A DNA stretch of 52,906 nucleotides. Source: Anaerolineae bacterium. GTDB taxonomy: Bacteria; Chloroflexota; Anaerolineae; 4572-78; J111. Made by a program: the position numbers and the translations under genes. The DNA is taken from assembly GCA_023382535.1 (NCBI GenBank), contig JAHDWA010000065.1, positions 1-52,906 on the forward strand, in the 5' to 3' direction. Shown piece after piece: positions 1 through 9,188 of this stretch; within the stretch, counting starts at the first letter, position 1, and the number at the start of each line of letters is the position of its first letter. Below the pieces are notes generated by a model, which saw nothing but the letters and a program-made list of their open reading frames with translations, did no database searches and had not been told where the DNA came from.

Positions 1-425
1 TGGGCGGGCGGCCGGAAAATCAGCACCTGATTGTCGTTTACACCAAAGCCGACCAATTGGCCCAACGTTTTGCCCCACGTTGGACTGACCTGACGTCCTA
101 CTTGGTTGGAGGCTCGGTCGAGGACCTGGCCAAGCCAGACGGATACATGGAGCGCATGCAGCGCATATCTGACCGGCTGCTGGCCTTTACCGAGCAGGAG
201 TTACAGGCGCACGAGTTTATGAATGCAGCCGAGGCAAATTTCAAGAGTATTAGCTTTTCGATCATCTCGGCCCTGGGCACGGAACCCCAGGAGGGCCGGC
301 TGGCCGTCGCCATTGTGCCGCGCCGCATCCTCGATCCTTTACTGTGGGTCATGGAAAAATCATTCTCCGGCTCGGAGCGACTCCTCCACCGCTGGATGAA
401 TTGGTTGGCCGGTGGAAACGATTAA
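1..425 (+). CDS. C-terminal part of a double-GTPase-like (DO-GTPase2) protein, cut by the window edge
   Basis: The frame is open from base 3, so the gene starts outside the window; the internal TTG at 57 is not the start. The first residues include VVYTKAD, which fits the TKxD (G4) base-recognition motif of a GTPase, and IISALG lies where a G5 SA-type motif is expected. The segment RRILDPLLWVME near the end resembles the C-terminal part of the Double-GTPase 2 family as I remember it. If so, the protein is a regulatory TRAFAC-type GTPase. It is followed 55 bp later by the membrane-protein gene in the same orientation, and a GAP1-like gene closes the module, which supports the assignment. The P-loop and switch regions cannot be seen, so the family call is moderate. 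Confidence 0.6.
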   Translation, partial: GGRPENQHLIVVYTKADQLAQRFAPRWTDLTSYLVGGSVEDLAKPDGYMERMQRISDRLLAFTEQELQAHEFMNAAEANFKSISFSIISALGTEPQEGRLAVAIVPRRILDPLLWVMEKSFSGSERLLHRWMNWLAGGND

Positions 426-480
426 TTCCTACGGATTTTGAAAAGATGTTTGGCCGGATTGAGTTGGAGGGGGTTAATCT

Positions 481-2193
481 ATGAGTGAATTAGCTGCCCG
501 TCTGCCGGACGAATCTGAACAGATGGATGAGCTGGAGCAGCCAGCGCAGCAGCGAGATAAACAGGAAATTGTCCCTCTGGGCGATAGCGGCGAATCTTTG
601 CCCCTGGGTAATTCCAGGTGGCAGGACATCATCTGGCGGGAGTGGCGGGCTTCTGAGGATGCGGAATATGCCCGGCAACTGTTCAATCTGGTGGCCAACG
701 AACCGGTCGGCTGGCGGGGTGTAGCCGGTATGGCCCTGCTGGGCACGCTTTACGGCGAGTTAGCCGGGTTATTACTCAGGCTGCTCCTCACTGCTGACCT
801 GTCGCCCTTACAACTCAACGGGGTAAACCTCTCCCTCTTTGTCTGGTTAGGGGGTCTCCTGGGCGGAGTCATCGCTCTGCTTATTAGTGGACTCCGATTG
901 TCCTGGCAAACCTGGTTAGCCTGGCTGACCCCATCTCCTTTTTTCTCCAGAATTGGCAGGTCTGCCTGGCCGGGTGGGGAGTGGTGGGTCGGGGTGCTGG
1001 TCGGCCTCGGCGGGTTAGGCGTGGGGATAGGTGCGCTGATGGGCTTTTTGGTCGCCATCCTGACAGGTCGCAAGGTCGAGGTGGGGCGGGGTAATGAATA
1101 TGCTGTGGGCGCTCTGTTCGGGGCCTTGGCCGGAGTGTTGGGTACATTAGCCGGCAGTCTGGCAGGACAAGGAGACAACCTGGGAGCCGGGTTAGGACTC
1201 CTTCTGGGCGCCTGGGCCGGGGCGGTCTGGGGCAGCGGGCTGATCGGCCTCGTGGCCGGTTGGGCCAGCCTGCTGATTAGCTGGTTGTTTTTTGGAGTGA
1301 ACGATGGAGTGATCGGCTGGCTCGGCTTTAGTCTGGGCTATGGGGTCGGGGTGACGCTCAAGGTATTGGGCGGCCAGCGCGATTGGGCCAATCTCTACTC
1401 ATACCGCTCCTGGTATTTTTGGTGGCGCGGGCAGCCGTCGGTGGCTAAAGTGGAAGCGGCTTTGCAGCGCCTGCTGGCACAAGTTCAACCTGAAACCTGG
1501 CCCGTCTGGAGACAGGCCCTTCATTACTTGCAAGAGCATAAGGACCAACCCGGCGAGCCGGAGCGCTTCATCGGGGCGCTGCAAAGTCCGCATTGGGCCG
1601 ACCGTTTCGCCGCCCGGCATATCCTCGTTGCGCTCGGCGGGGAAGCCGTGGAGCCGTTGCACCAGCTTGCCGCCGAAGCTAACCCCTTGCAGCAAATGGC
1701 CATGTGGCTGCTGGCTCAAATCGAGCAGGAAACGACCAACCGCCTGGGGTGGCGCAGCGCCGACCTGTTATGCCCGCACTGTTTGGCCCGCTTCGGCCCT
1801 CACCCGGTGAACCTGGCCTGGGGTGTTTCTTTTACCTACTATGGCTGCCGTCTCTGCCGCCAGAGCCGCCAGTTTATCGCCTGGCTCAAAGCGGTGGCCG
1901 TGCTGGATACGAATTCGGCTGAGCTGTACCAGCGGCGCGAGGACGAACTGCGGGTCAACTGGATCCAGCGCCGCGCTTTGTTTGACTTTGAGTGGGTCGA
2001 GATCATCCGGGCCGGCGACGAAGCGGTGGAACGTTTTGCCGTGCAGGTCGGCAATGATACCGATCCGTTCCGCAAGCCGCGTTACCAGCAGATGACCTGT
2101 GTGATTGGGCCGGCCTGCCAATTATCTACAAACACGCTGCGGATTTTGCGCCGCACGTTTGGAGAAGTGATGGCTTATGCTCCTCACGTGTGA
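481..2193 (+). CDS. Polytopic membrane protein with HEAT-like segment and C-terminal zinc ribbon
   Basis: Protein of 570 residues; the ATG follows a GGAGGGGG ribosome-binding site. Residues 1-75 are hydrophilic. Residues about 78-295 form a series of Gly/Ala/Leu-rich hydrophobic segments with repeated GxLxGxLxG patterns, probably six to eight membrane helices. Residues about 340-415 look like one or two HEAT-type helical repeats (RQALHYL, FAARHILVALGG, MAMWLLAQI). Two cysteine pairs, C431/C434 and C456/C459, form a likely zinc ribbon, followed by a cytosolic tail. I do not recognise a named family. It lies between the GTPase and FGE-fold genes and overlaps the latter by 17 nt, so it is probably the membrane anchor of that module. 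An enzymatic role is not evident. Confidence 0.75.
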   Translation: MSELAARLPDESEQMDELEQPAQQRDKQEIVPLGDSGESLPLGNSRWQDIIWREWRASEDAEYARQLFNLVANEPVGWRGVAGMALLGTLYGELAGLLLRLLLTADLSPLQLNGVNLSLFVWLGGLLGGVIALLISGLRLSWQTWLAWLTPSPFFSRIGRSAWPGGEWWVGVLVGLGGLGVGIGALMGFLVAILTGRKVEVGRGNEYAVGALFGALAGVLGTLAGSLAGQGDNLGAGLGLLLGAWAGAVWGSGLIGLVAGWASLLISWLFFGVNDGVIGWLGFSLGYGVGVTLKVLGGQRDWANLYSYRSWYFWWRGQPSVAKVEAALQRLLAQVQPETWPVWRQALHYLQEHKDQPGEPERFIGALQSPHWADRFAARHILVALGGEAVEPLHQLAAEANPLQQMAMWLLAQIEQETTNRLGWRSADLLCPHCLARFGPHPVNLAWGVSFTYYGCRLCRQSRQFIAWLKAVAVLDTNSAELYQRREDELRVNWIQRRALFDFEWVEIIRAGDEAVERFAVQVGNDTDPFRKPRYQQMTCVIGPACQLSTNTLRILRRTFGEVMAYAPHV

Positions 2194-2830
2194 CCGGACT
2201 AACTTTCCGCTCATCGCCGTGGAAGAAGTGGGGGTGGAAGTCCACCTGCTGCCGGTGACCAAGCAGCAGTTTGCCCAATTTGTGGCCGATGCCGGCCCGC
2301 TGGAACAGGCCCGCTATCAAAAGCTGCTCGCTCTCAACCCGGCCATCGGGCCGGAGGAGCCGGTGATTGAAGCGCGGGAACGGCTTTTTGTCGGCGGCAT
2401 TTTGCCGGTTGAGGCGCGGGCGTTTGCCCGCTGGCTGGGCGAGGGCTTTGATTTGCCCACCGTCAAAGAGTGGCGGGCCGTCTATCATGCCCTCAAAAGA
2501 ACCTCGCTGCCCCGGCAGGATTTGGCGGCGGAACTGGCCGATGGCCCGGCAGCGGCCTTTGTGGCCGAGTGGGCCAAGCAGATGCCCGGTTATCTCATGC
2601 TCGATCTTTCGCTCATGCGCGGCGGCCTGGTCGAGTGGGCGCGGCAGGGCCGCACATGGGTGGGGTTGGGAGCGCCGCGTCCCGAATTTCAGCCCAATTT
2701 GTGGGACCCGCTCAGCCACGAAATCAAACCTCTCCACCCCAACGAGCGCCTGCCCTACTTCGGCTTTCGCCTTATCCGGCGGGGAGAATGGTACCTGGCG
2801 AACCGGGAAAACATAAGATACCTTGAGTAA
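2177..2830 (+). CDS. SUMF1/FGE-fold protein lacking catalytic cysteines
   Basis: Protein of 217 residues with the signature order of the formylglycine-generating-enzyme (FGE-sulfatase/SUMF1) fold: PVTKQQF at 26-32, PVEARAFARW at 77-86, LPTVKEW at 93-99, MRGGLVEW at 147-154 and YFGFRLIRR at 194-202. Its only cysteine is C5, so the active-site cysteine pair of true FGE is missing. Members of this fold without the pair usually act in binding, as in the C-type-lectin-like variable proteins of diversity-generating retroelements. The start overlaps the upstream membrane-protein gene by 17 nt, which indicates co-translation. In this context it may be a recognition or adaptor subunit of the GTPase module (inference). 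At about 200 residues it is shorter than secreted FGE proteins, and it has no signal peptide. Confidence 0.75.
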   Translation: MLLTCDRTNFPLIAVEEVGVEVHLLPVTKQQFAQFVADAGPLEQARYQKLLALNPAIGPEEPVIEARERLFVGGILPVEARAFARWLGEGFDLPTVKEWRAVYHALKRTSLPRQDLAAELADGPAAAFVAEWAKQMPGYLMLDLSLMRGGLVEWARQGRTWVGLGAPRPEFQPNLWDPLSHEIKPLHPNERLPYFGFRLIRRGEWYLANRENIRYLE

Positions 2831-2949
2831 AGAAAAGGAACTCGACGATTTACGATTTTTGGTATTGGATTTGTACCGCAAGGGTATCCTTTAGGACGAT
2901 TTAATTCCTATGAGTTCCTATGAGTTCCCTTCTTGCCACAGGAGTTTCT

Positions 2950-4590
2950 ATGCCGACCATCCATGCCTGGCAGCATATCTACAGTAACGTCGAGAAAGAG
3001 CAGTCGCCGCAGCGGCGGGGAGGCTTCCAGACGCTGTTCTACACCCTGGCCGGCCTGACCTCCGCCGAGGTGGAAGAAATGGAGAGCCGCCTGCTCTACT
3101 TTCCTTCGGCGGTTGAGCCGGTCAAACGCCTCTTTTTTACCACTTCGACCGGCAAAGGCGTCGTGGCTCAAATCGTCGTCCTGCCCGAACCGGATCAGTT
3201 TGGCCGCAAAGGCCGTTACCTGGCCCACAGCCTGGTCTTTGCGCCTGAAGCATTGGTCCAATTCGAGGTTGACCCTTTCCGGGTCTTTCATCACTTCCGC
3301 TTCATTACCACGCTTAACACAGCTTTGGCCCAAGGTAATTTCCAAACCGGCGACATCCCGGCCATCAGCCTGGAACTGTCCTCCCAGCCAACCCCTCACC
3401 TGGAGGCCGCCCGTTCCTGGTCACGGGCGGAGCTGGCCAAACTGACCCTGCTGGCCCTGCGGGTTAAGGAGCAGGCCCGGCAGCGAGAGGCCGTCACCCT
3501 CGCCGGCGAACCGGCCCAAATTGAAAGCGCCCTGGCGGCTGCTTTTCTGGGGACGCCAACGGCGCTGCGGGCATCCTGCACGTTTGATACCTATTTCTAT
3601 CGCTGCAACCTCATCGCCACTTACTTCTGGGCCGTCGGCCTGCCGGAGCCGCCGGCCAGCCTCAAATTCGCCCTGATTGAAGCGGCCACACGGCAGGTGC
3701 AGGGGACCGGCCCCCTCCAGCCTGAAACGGCTTACGAGCACTGGGTTGTAGCAGCCATCGAAGCTGGGCAGTTGGCAGAACTGGCCCGGCAGCGCGACCC
3801 AGCTTTTGCCCTGGCGGAGTGGCTGGAGGGTCGAGATTATGACTCGTCCCTTCTGGAAGCGGTGTCGCCGGAACTGATCACGGCGATGTTTAAGCTCAAT
3901 CCCGAAAGGGTGCAAGCTCGCTTGAGCCAGCGGGTTGGGGAGCAGATGCCGCCGGCCCTGGTGCAGCGGGTGGCCGATCATCTCTATGGACAAACAGCGG
4001 TTCTGGAGCTATACCGGCAACTCCGGCAGGGGTTCCAGTTGCCCCAGTTGTTGGAGGCGTTGCAGGCCAGCTTTGCCGCCGAAGATTTCAAACAACCCTC
4101 CGGCGCGGAACTCAAGGCCCTGGAAACGGTCTTAGACCAGAGCGAGCAGCCGCTGTTCCGCCTGTTTCTGGCCTATTGGCGCAGTCCGCAGCGCCATCTG
4201 CCCCGGGCGTTAGAACAAGCCGATGAAATACCTTATCGCCAGTTTGGTGAGATCGCCTTGCGGCTTAAGTTAGTCGAGCCGGCTAGTCTGCTCAGGCCGG
4301 GCCGGGTTGACGCCTTTCTCGACCTGTACCTGGCGGGTCACGTCGAAAATCTGGCGGACCTGGTCGAAGCTTTACTGGAGATGAAGGAGCTGGCAGCGCT
4401 CTCTCGCCTGACCGGCCTTGTGCGGGCCTTGCCGCCCAAAGAGCTAAAACGGCTGGCCCGACTTGTCAAGGGTCGCTCCGGCATTCCGGAACCGTTCCAG
4501 ACCGCCGTACAAGAAGCCGTGGCTGTTTTGCCGGAGGAGGGGGGACTCAAGGGCCGTTTACAGGCCGTCTGGCGGCGGATATCAAGCTAA
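2950..4590 (+). CDS. GTPase-associated protein 1 (GAP1)-like protein
   Basis: The preferred start is the ATG at 2950, which has AGGAG about 6 nt upstream. An earlier in-frame ATG at 2920 lies inside a short tandem repeat and lacks a ribosome-binding site. The product is 546 residues. The N-terminal ~150 residues (WQHIYSNV, GGFQTLFYTL, GRYLAHSLVF) resemble the GAP1-N2 domain, a predicted core component of GTPase-centred conflict systems. The middle carries short conserved stretches such as AAFLGTPTALRASCTFDTYF and the rest is Leu/Glu-rich and helical. No enzymatic motif is visible. It is the last gene of the module, 119 bp after the FGE-fold gene. The family call rests on remembered sequence patterns and gene order. 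Confidence 0.65.
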   Translation: MPTIHAWQHIYSNVEKEQSPQRRGGFQTLFYTLAGLTSAEVEEMESRLLYFPSAVEPVKRLFFTTSTGKGVVAQIVVLPEPDQFGRKGRYLAHSLVFAPEALVQFEVDPFRVFHHFRFITTLNTALAQGNFQTGDIPAISLELSSQPTPHLEAARSWSRAELAKLTLLALRVKEQARQREAVTLAGEPAQIESALAAAFLGTPTALRASCTFDTYFYRCNLIATYFWAVGLPEPPASLKFALIEAATRQVQGTGPLQPETAYEHWVVAAIEAGQLAELARQRDPAFALAEWLEGRDYDSSLLEAVSPELITAMFKLNPERVQARLSQRVGEQMPPALVQRVADHLYGQTAVLELYRQLRQGFQLPQLLEALQASFAAEDFKQPSGAELKALETVLDQSEQPLFRLFLAYWRSPQRHLPRALEQADEIPYRQFGEIALRLKLVEPASLLRPGRVDAFLDLYLAGHVENLADLVEALLEMKELAALSRLTGLVRALPPKELKRLARLVKGRSGIPEPFQTAVQEAVAVLPEEGGLKGRLQAVWRRISS

Positions 4591-4739
4591 GGATCGGCTT
4601 GGGAATAGTTGAAGGTGATTATCCGTTAGACCAGCTTTAACCAGGGCGGTATCATTTCCTCACTTGTGTTTTAAGGCGATTCGGGTTAGAATCAATCTCG
4701 ACCCTAGTCGAGAAGCTAACACTATTGTTGGGTTATGGA

Positions 4740-4767
4740 TTGTGTCCCTTACCCGTCATGGTATACT
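4740..4767 (+). promoter_or_regulatory. Putative sigma-70-type promoter upstream of argF
   Basis: TTGTGT at 4740-4745 and TATACT at 4762-4767 are separated by 16 bp and lie about 40 bp before the argF ATG. The -10 element is a good match and the -35 element is weak. The 215-bp gap between the GAP1-like gene and argF holds no other gene that I can support. Confidence 0.35.
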
Positions 4768-4805
4768 TCTCGTGACTTTCAACGAACCGAGGACCCATAT
4801 TCTCC

Positions 4806-5726
4806 ATGCAACACTTTCTCAGCATTGCCGATTTCTCCGCGACTGAATTATGGCAATTTCTGCACAAAGCTAAAGAACTAAAAGACGAATTAAAAACAAC
4901 AGGTCATAACCAGCCCCTGCTAAAGGGTAAAACGCTGGGCATGGTCTTTCAAAAGCCTTCGCTGCGAACCCGTGTTTCCTTTGAGGTGGGCATGCTCCAC
5001 TTGGGCGGTCACGCCCTGTATCTTTCACCTAACGAAATTGGTCTCGGAGGGCGCGAGTCGGTGCCGGATGTGGCCCGGGTGCTGTCGGGTTATGTGGACG
5101 GTATTATGGCCCGTGTTTTTTCCCACCAACATATTTTGCAACTGGCCGAATATAGCAGCGTGCCGGTGATCAATGGACTCAGCGATTTTAACCACCCCTG
5201 CCAGGCGCTGGCCGATGTGTATACCATGTGGGAACACTTTGGCCGGGTTGAGGGCCTTAAATTGGCTTATGTGGGCGATGGCAATAATGTGGCGACCTCT
5301 CTGGTAACGGTTATGGCTAAACTGGGCGGTCATTTTAGTATTGCCACCCCTCCCGGTTATGCCCTTCCGGCTGCAGTGATGACCGATGCGCAGCAGTTAG
5401 CTGGAGAAACCGGTGTAACGATCACGGCCACTCACGATCCAGCAGTGGCTGTCGCCGGGGCTGATGTGATTTATACGGATGTTTGGACAAGCATGGGCCA
5501 GGAAAAAGAAACTCAGGAGCGGCTTAAGTTATTTCCACCTTATCAGGTAAACCGCCGCCTGGTGGCTCAAGCTGGATCACAGGCAGTCGTGATGCACTGC
5601 CTGCCAGCGCACCGGGGCGAAGAAATTACAGACGAAGTGGCCGATGGAGCGCAATCACTCCTCTTTCCCCAGGCCGAAAACCGGCTGCATGCGCAAAAGG
5701 GAATTCTGGCTTTACTCCTAAGCTAA
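4806..5726 (+). CDS. argF: Ornithine carbamoyltransferase
   Basis: Protein of 306 residues, typical for the family. It forms citrulline from ornithine and carbamoyl phosphate in arginine synthesis, in the cytosol. The carbamoyl-phosphate loop is present as PSLRTR at 51-56, a variant of the common STRTR; HPCQ is at 130-133, the ornithine-binding DVWTSMGQE at 225-233, and [10 protein letters not shown], with the reactive cysteine, at 264-273. It stands alone with no other arg genes within the window, so the pathway genes must be dispersed. It could in principle serve the catabolic arginine deiminase route, but no arcA or arcC lies nearby. Confidence 0.95.
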   Translation: MQHFLSIADFSATELWQFLHKAKELKDELKTTGHNQPLLKGKTLGMVFQKPSLRTRVSFEVGMLHLGGHALYLSPNEIGLGGRESVPDVARVLSGYVDGIMARVFSHQHILQLAEYSSVPVINGLSDFNHPCQALADVYTMWEHFGRVEGLKLAYVGDGNNVATSLVTVMAKLGGHFSIATPPGYALPAAVMTDAQQLAGETGVTITATHDPAVAVAGADVIYTDVWTSMGQEKETQERLKLFPPYQVNRRLVAQAGSQAVVMHCLPAHRGEEITDEVADGAQSLLFPQAENRLHAQKGILALLLS

Positions 5727-5742
5727 CCCATTTTGGATTTAC

Positions 5743-5788
5743 GATTTACGATTTACGATTTCAAATTTCCAATCGTAAATCGTAAATC
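5743..5788. repeat. Perfect 18-bp inverted repeat made of a 7-nt word
   Basis: The arm GATTTACGATTTACGATT at 5743-5760 is mirrored exactly at 5771-5788, with a 10-nt loop. The arms are tandem copies of the word GATTTAC. The same word occurs at about 2845-2857. It can form a strong hairpin between argF and the TPR gene. No T-run follows, so it is not a classical terminator, although it might protect or attenuate mRNA. Confidence 0.85.
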
Positions 5789-5818
5789 TGAAATCTTAAA
5801 TCAAGACGAGGCATCAAC

Positions 5819-8131
5819 GTGGCGGGCGATCAAAACAAATTCCAAACAGCAATGATCCATGCCGAACGGTTTACTGATCAGGGCAACTGGCCTGAAGCAA
5901 TCAAGGCTTACCGTTTTGCTCTGGCCGAATTTCCCAATAATGAGGCGGCTATTATCGGCTTTGGTAAGGCCAATCTGGTCGTGGGTCAGGTTGAGATTGC
6001 CTGGAAAGCCTTCCAGCAGGTCCTCAGGATTAATCCGGGTAACTATCAGGCGCTTAACTTTATCGGTGAAATCCAAGAGCAGCAAGGCCAGGTGGATGCG
6101 GCCGCAGAAACTTATCTGCGAATTGGTAATGTTTTTGCCGGTCGCCAGGATCTTGAAGCGGCGATTGAGGCCTGGCAGCGGGCGATTGAGTTAGTGCCCG
6201 ACAAAGTGGATGCCCACCAAAAACTTGCCCAGGCTTTGGTTCAGCAGGGTCAATCCCGCGTGGCGGCGCGGCAGTACCTGGCCCTGGCTGCCATTTACCA
6301 AAATCGTGACGACAACGAACAGGCTTTGCAGCACCTTCACGAAGCCCAAGCATTGCTGCCTAAAGACCCAGGCGTGGCTGCGGCTCTTTCCGCCCTGGAG
6401 GAAGGGTACCCGATTGACCCTAACGAGATTAGCGAGACGCCGCTGCCTGAGATCGGTGATATGGCTGATTATGGTGAGGATTTCCGGGGCGGCGGCTTTT
6501 TTGAGGAAGAAGATCCCTTCGCTATTGAAACCGACTCTGAACCAACCAAGGGCGTTGTGGGTGGTTTGATAGAAGCAACCCAACAGCGTGCCCTGACTGA
6601 GTTAGCCAATGTTATATTTGAAGACGATAATAAAGCTCTGCCGGCCACTATTTCCAGAGACCAGATCAACCTGCTCATCATTCAAGCCATTGACCTGCAA
6701 CGGCAGGATAAGCTGACCGACGCGATTAACAATTATCGCCAGGTAACTCAAGCGGGGGCGGGACGCCCGTCACTGTATTTTAACCTGGGTGTTTTATACA
6801 AAAATCTGGGCCAATTCAACGAGGCCGCCAAGATGTTTAAGATGTCGGCCCAGGAGCGAGCTTATCAGGTAAGCGCGCAATTTGCCCTGGCCGAAACTTA
6901 CCAGGCCGCTAATAATCTCGAGTTGGCTTTAAAACACTACATTGAGGCATTGAAGATTGTTGATTTACAAAATACCAGCGGTCAGAAAGCCGAAAAGCTG
7001 CTTCAAACCTACGAGGAGTTGAGCGAAAAGTATCTGTCCCGGCCGGATGCCCAAAAAGCCGATGGCTTTATTACGGCAGTCCGGCGGTTTTTTGCCAATT
7101 CAGCCTGGCCGGAGAAAGCGACTGAAGCACGGGCGCGGATGGACAGTGTGACCGAAGACGGTACGGCCATGAGCCTGGTTGAGTTTTTGGAAACTCCCGA
7201 AACCGAAGTGGTCATCACCGCTATGGCCCTGACCGCAGAGTACCTCAAACGCAACTTCCTGATGACTGCGGCCGAAGAATGTTTACGCGCCATCCAAAAA
7301 GCGCCTACTTATCTACCCCTCCATGTCCGTCTAGCGGATATTCTGCTCAAGCAGGAGCACACGGATGAGGCGATAAACAAGTATCTATATATTGCCCGTG
7401 TTTACCTCATGCGCAACCAGCCTGACCAGACGGTCAGCATTTATCAAAGGATATTACGCCTGGCGCCGATGGATGTAACTGTTCGCGCCAAGTTGATTGA
7501 GCTTTATATTAACCATCAAAATACTGAACAGGCGTTGGAACAATATTTGACTCTGGCTGACTCTTACTATCAATTGGCTCAGGTAGACCGTGCCCTGGAA
7601 AAATATAATGAGGCCCTGCGTCTATCGGCCAGCTCGTCCAACGCCCTTACCTGGAAAGCTGACATTTTAAGCCGTATGGGTGATATTTACAGCCAGCGCT
7701 TTGATTGGGCCAGGGCGACGACGGCTTTTGAGGATTTGCTAAAAATTAATCCGCAAGACGAGCGGACCCAGCGCCAGTTGATTGATTTATACTATAAGCA
7801 AAATAAGGTTAACCAAGCTACAAAAACTCTAGATGGTCTCCTTGCAGTTTATCAGAGATATAATCCGCTAAAAGCTTTGGAGTTGCTAAAGGAACTCATC
7901 TCGCTTTACCCTGATGATATGTTCTTGCGCCAGCGATTGGCCGTGGCCTTTGCCCAAAATGGCATGACCCGCGAAGCCATCAAGGAATATGACACGCTGG
8001 GCGAAATGCAGCTAGAAAACGGCCTCCGCAGCCAGGCAATGCAAACTATTCAAGCTATCATCAATCTGGGGCCTGACGATTTGGAAGGCTATCGCCGGCT
8101 GCTAACTCAGATTAGCGGCGGAGCAGCCTGA
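5819..8131 (+). CDS. Tetratricopeptide-repeat scaffold protein
   Basis: Protein of 770 residues starting at GTG, with GACGAGG upstream. Residues about 10-200 hold regular 34-residue TPR units (for example EAIKAYRFALAEFPN and AAIEAWQRAIELVPDK). An acidic linker at about 210-260 follows, then further TPR-like arrays at about 285-400 and 475-765. It has no signal peptide or membrane segment, so it is probably a cytosolic protein-protein interaction scaffold. Partners cannot be named from sequence. It is upstream of cdaA in the same orientation, 127 bp away, and could share a transcript with it. The 127-bp gap contains a GGAGGAGAA box but no recognised regulatory RNA. Confidence 0.85.
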   Translation: MAGDQNKFQTAMIHAERFTDQGNWPEAIKAYRFALAEFPNNEAAIIGFGKANLVVGQVEIAWKAFQQVLRINPGNYQALNFIGEIQEQQGQVDAAAETYLRIGNVFAGRQDLEAAIEAWQRAIELVPDKVDAHQKLAQALVQQGQSRVAARQYLALAAIYQNRDDNEQALQHLHEAQALLPKDPGVAAALSALEEGYPIDPNEISETPLPEIGDMADYGEDFRGGGFFEEEDPFAIETDSEPTKGVVGGLIEATQQRALTELANVIFEDDNKALPATISRDQINLLIIQAIDLQRQDKLTDAINNYRQVTQAGAGRPSLYFNLGVLYKNLGQFNEAAKMFKMSAQERAYQVSAQFALAETYQAANNLELALKHYIEALKIVDLQNTSGQKAEKLLQTYEELSEKYLSRPDAQKADGFITAVRRFFANSAWPEKATEARARMDSVTEDGTAMSLVEFLETPETEVVITAMALTAEYLKRNFLMTAAEECLRAIQKAPTYLPLHVRLADILLKQEHTDEAINKYLYIARVYLMRNQPDQTVSIYQRILRLAPMDVTVRAKLIELYINHQNTEQALEQYLTLADSYYQLAQVDRALEKYNEALRLSASSSNALTWKADILSRMGDIYSQRFDWARATTAFEDLLKINPQDERTQRQLIDLYYKQNKVNQATKTLDGLLAVYQRYNPLKALELLKELISLYPDDMFLRQRLAVAFAQNGMTREAIKEYDTLGEMQLENGLRSQAMQTIQAIINLGPDDLEGYRRLLTQISGGAA

Positions 8132-8258
8132 ACCGGGGTGTAGGCCAAAGAGCTTTAACTTATGGTGTTTGCTTTTGTGTGGCCGCAACTTCATCACCGT
8201 TTGACCCAATCAAGCTCAAACTTCCGCTTGTGGCCGGGAGGAGAACCTACTTGAGTTA

Positions 8259-9176
8259 ATGGCTTGCCTAGCCAGGCAAGATCGTATGTCTGACATCCTG
8301 CCAATTCTATCACGTTTAGATTTAATTAGCATCATTGACATTCTGTTGGTGGCTTTGATTTTTTACTGGATCTTGGTGTTGATCCAGGGAACTCAAGCCG
8401 TCCAACTGTTGAGGGGTGTTTTAATCCTGTCAGTGCTGGCGGCGATCATGGCCAGCGCTTTTACCCGCTTGATTGCTTTTAGCTGGCTTATCGGCAAAGT
8501 TTTGCCGGCTTTGCTGGTCGCTATCCCCATTATTTTTCAACCCGAATTGAGGCGCGCTCTCGATCGTGTGGGCCGCACAAAAATATTCGCTTCACCTGGC
8601 CCCAATACTCAAATTGAAAAAGCAATAGCTGCTGTTAGCGAAGCGGTTATCCCGATGTCGCAGATGAAGCGGGGGGCACTGGTTGTATTTGAGCGCAGCA
8701 CGGGCCTGGAAGCCTACATTGAAACAGGGGTAAGGCTACAGGCACTGGTTAGTCCGGATTTGTTGCTAACTATTTTTACCCCAACAACTCCGTTGCATGA
8801 TGGGGCCGTGATTATTCGGGATGACCGGGTTGTAGCGGCTACGGTGGTTTTGCCTTTAGTTGAGGAGAGCCTGCTGGAGGGACAGCAAGGCTTAGGGACT
8901 CGCCACCGGGCTGCGCTGGGCATCAGCCAGCTTACCGACGCTATTGCCGTGGTTGTTTCCGAGGAGAGCGGGACGATTTCTGTGGCTCATGATGGTCACT
9001 TAATTCGCGGCCTGGATAAAAAGCGGCTAGAACAACTTTTGATCGCCTTTTATCGAACCCAATTGGGCGTCAGCCCATCCGGCTGGGGGCAGACAAGCCA
9101 TGCCCTCCTCAGACGTTTGGGCTTGGCCAGGCCGGCCAAATCTATCCCCCAGACCCGTTCTCAATCCAAGCACTGA
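8259..9176 (+). CDS. cdaA: Diadenylate cyclase CdaA (c-di-AMP synthase)
   Basis: Membrane-bound enzyme that makes cyclic di-AMP from two ATP. As drawn it has 305 residues. About three N-terminal membrane helices (residues ~22-42, 47-68 and 72-92) precede the DisA_N (DAC) domain. The catalytic DGA motif is at 181-183 and GTRHRAA at 213-219. The start is uncertain: the ATG at 8259 lies 13 nt after GGAGGAGAA, while the ATG at 8286 gives the N-terminus more typical of the family but has no clear ribosome-binding site. The cdaR gene follows 12 bp later, the usual pairing. c-di-AMP controls potassium and osmolyte transport and wall homeostasis in other bacteria. Confidence 0.93.
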   Translation: MACLARQDRMSDILPILSRLDLISIIDILLVALIFYWILVLIQGTQAVQLLRGVLILSVLAAIMASAFTRLIAFSWLIGKVLPALLVAIPIIFQPELRRALDRVGRTKIFASPGPNTQIEKAIAAVSEAVIPMSQMKRGALVVFERSTGLEAYIETGVRLQALVSPDLLLTIFTPTTPLHDGAVIIRDDRVVAATVVLPLVEESLLEGQQGLGTRHRAALGISQLTDAIAVVVSEESGTISVAHDGHLIRGLDKKRLEQLLIAFYRTQLGVSPSGWGQTSHALLRRLGLARPAKSIPQTRSQSKH

Positions 9177-9188
9177 TAGGACCACAGG

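Noticed and set aside
4664..4846. Short open frame before argF
   Set aside because: It overlaps the argF start, contains the likely promoter and encodes no recognisable protein.
5743..5788. CRISPR-like or riboswitch reading of the tandem word repeat
   Set aside because: Units are 7 nt, there are no spacers, and no conserved riboswitch core is seen.
8132..8258. Possible c-di-AMP-type riboswitch upstream of cdaA
   Set aside because: I could not find the conserved ydaO-type core in the 127-bp gap.
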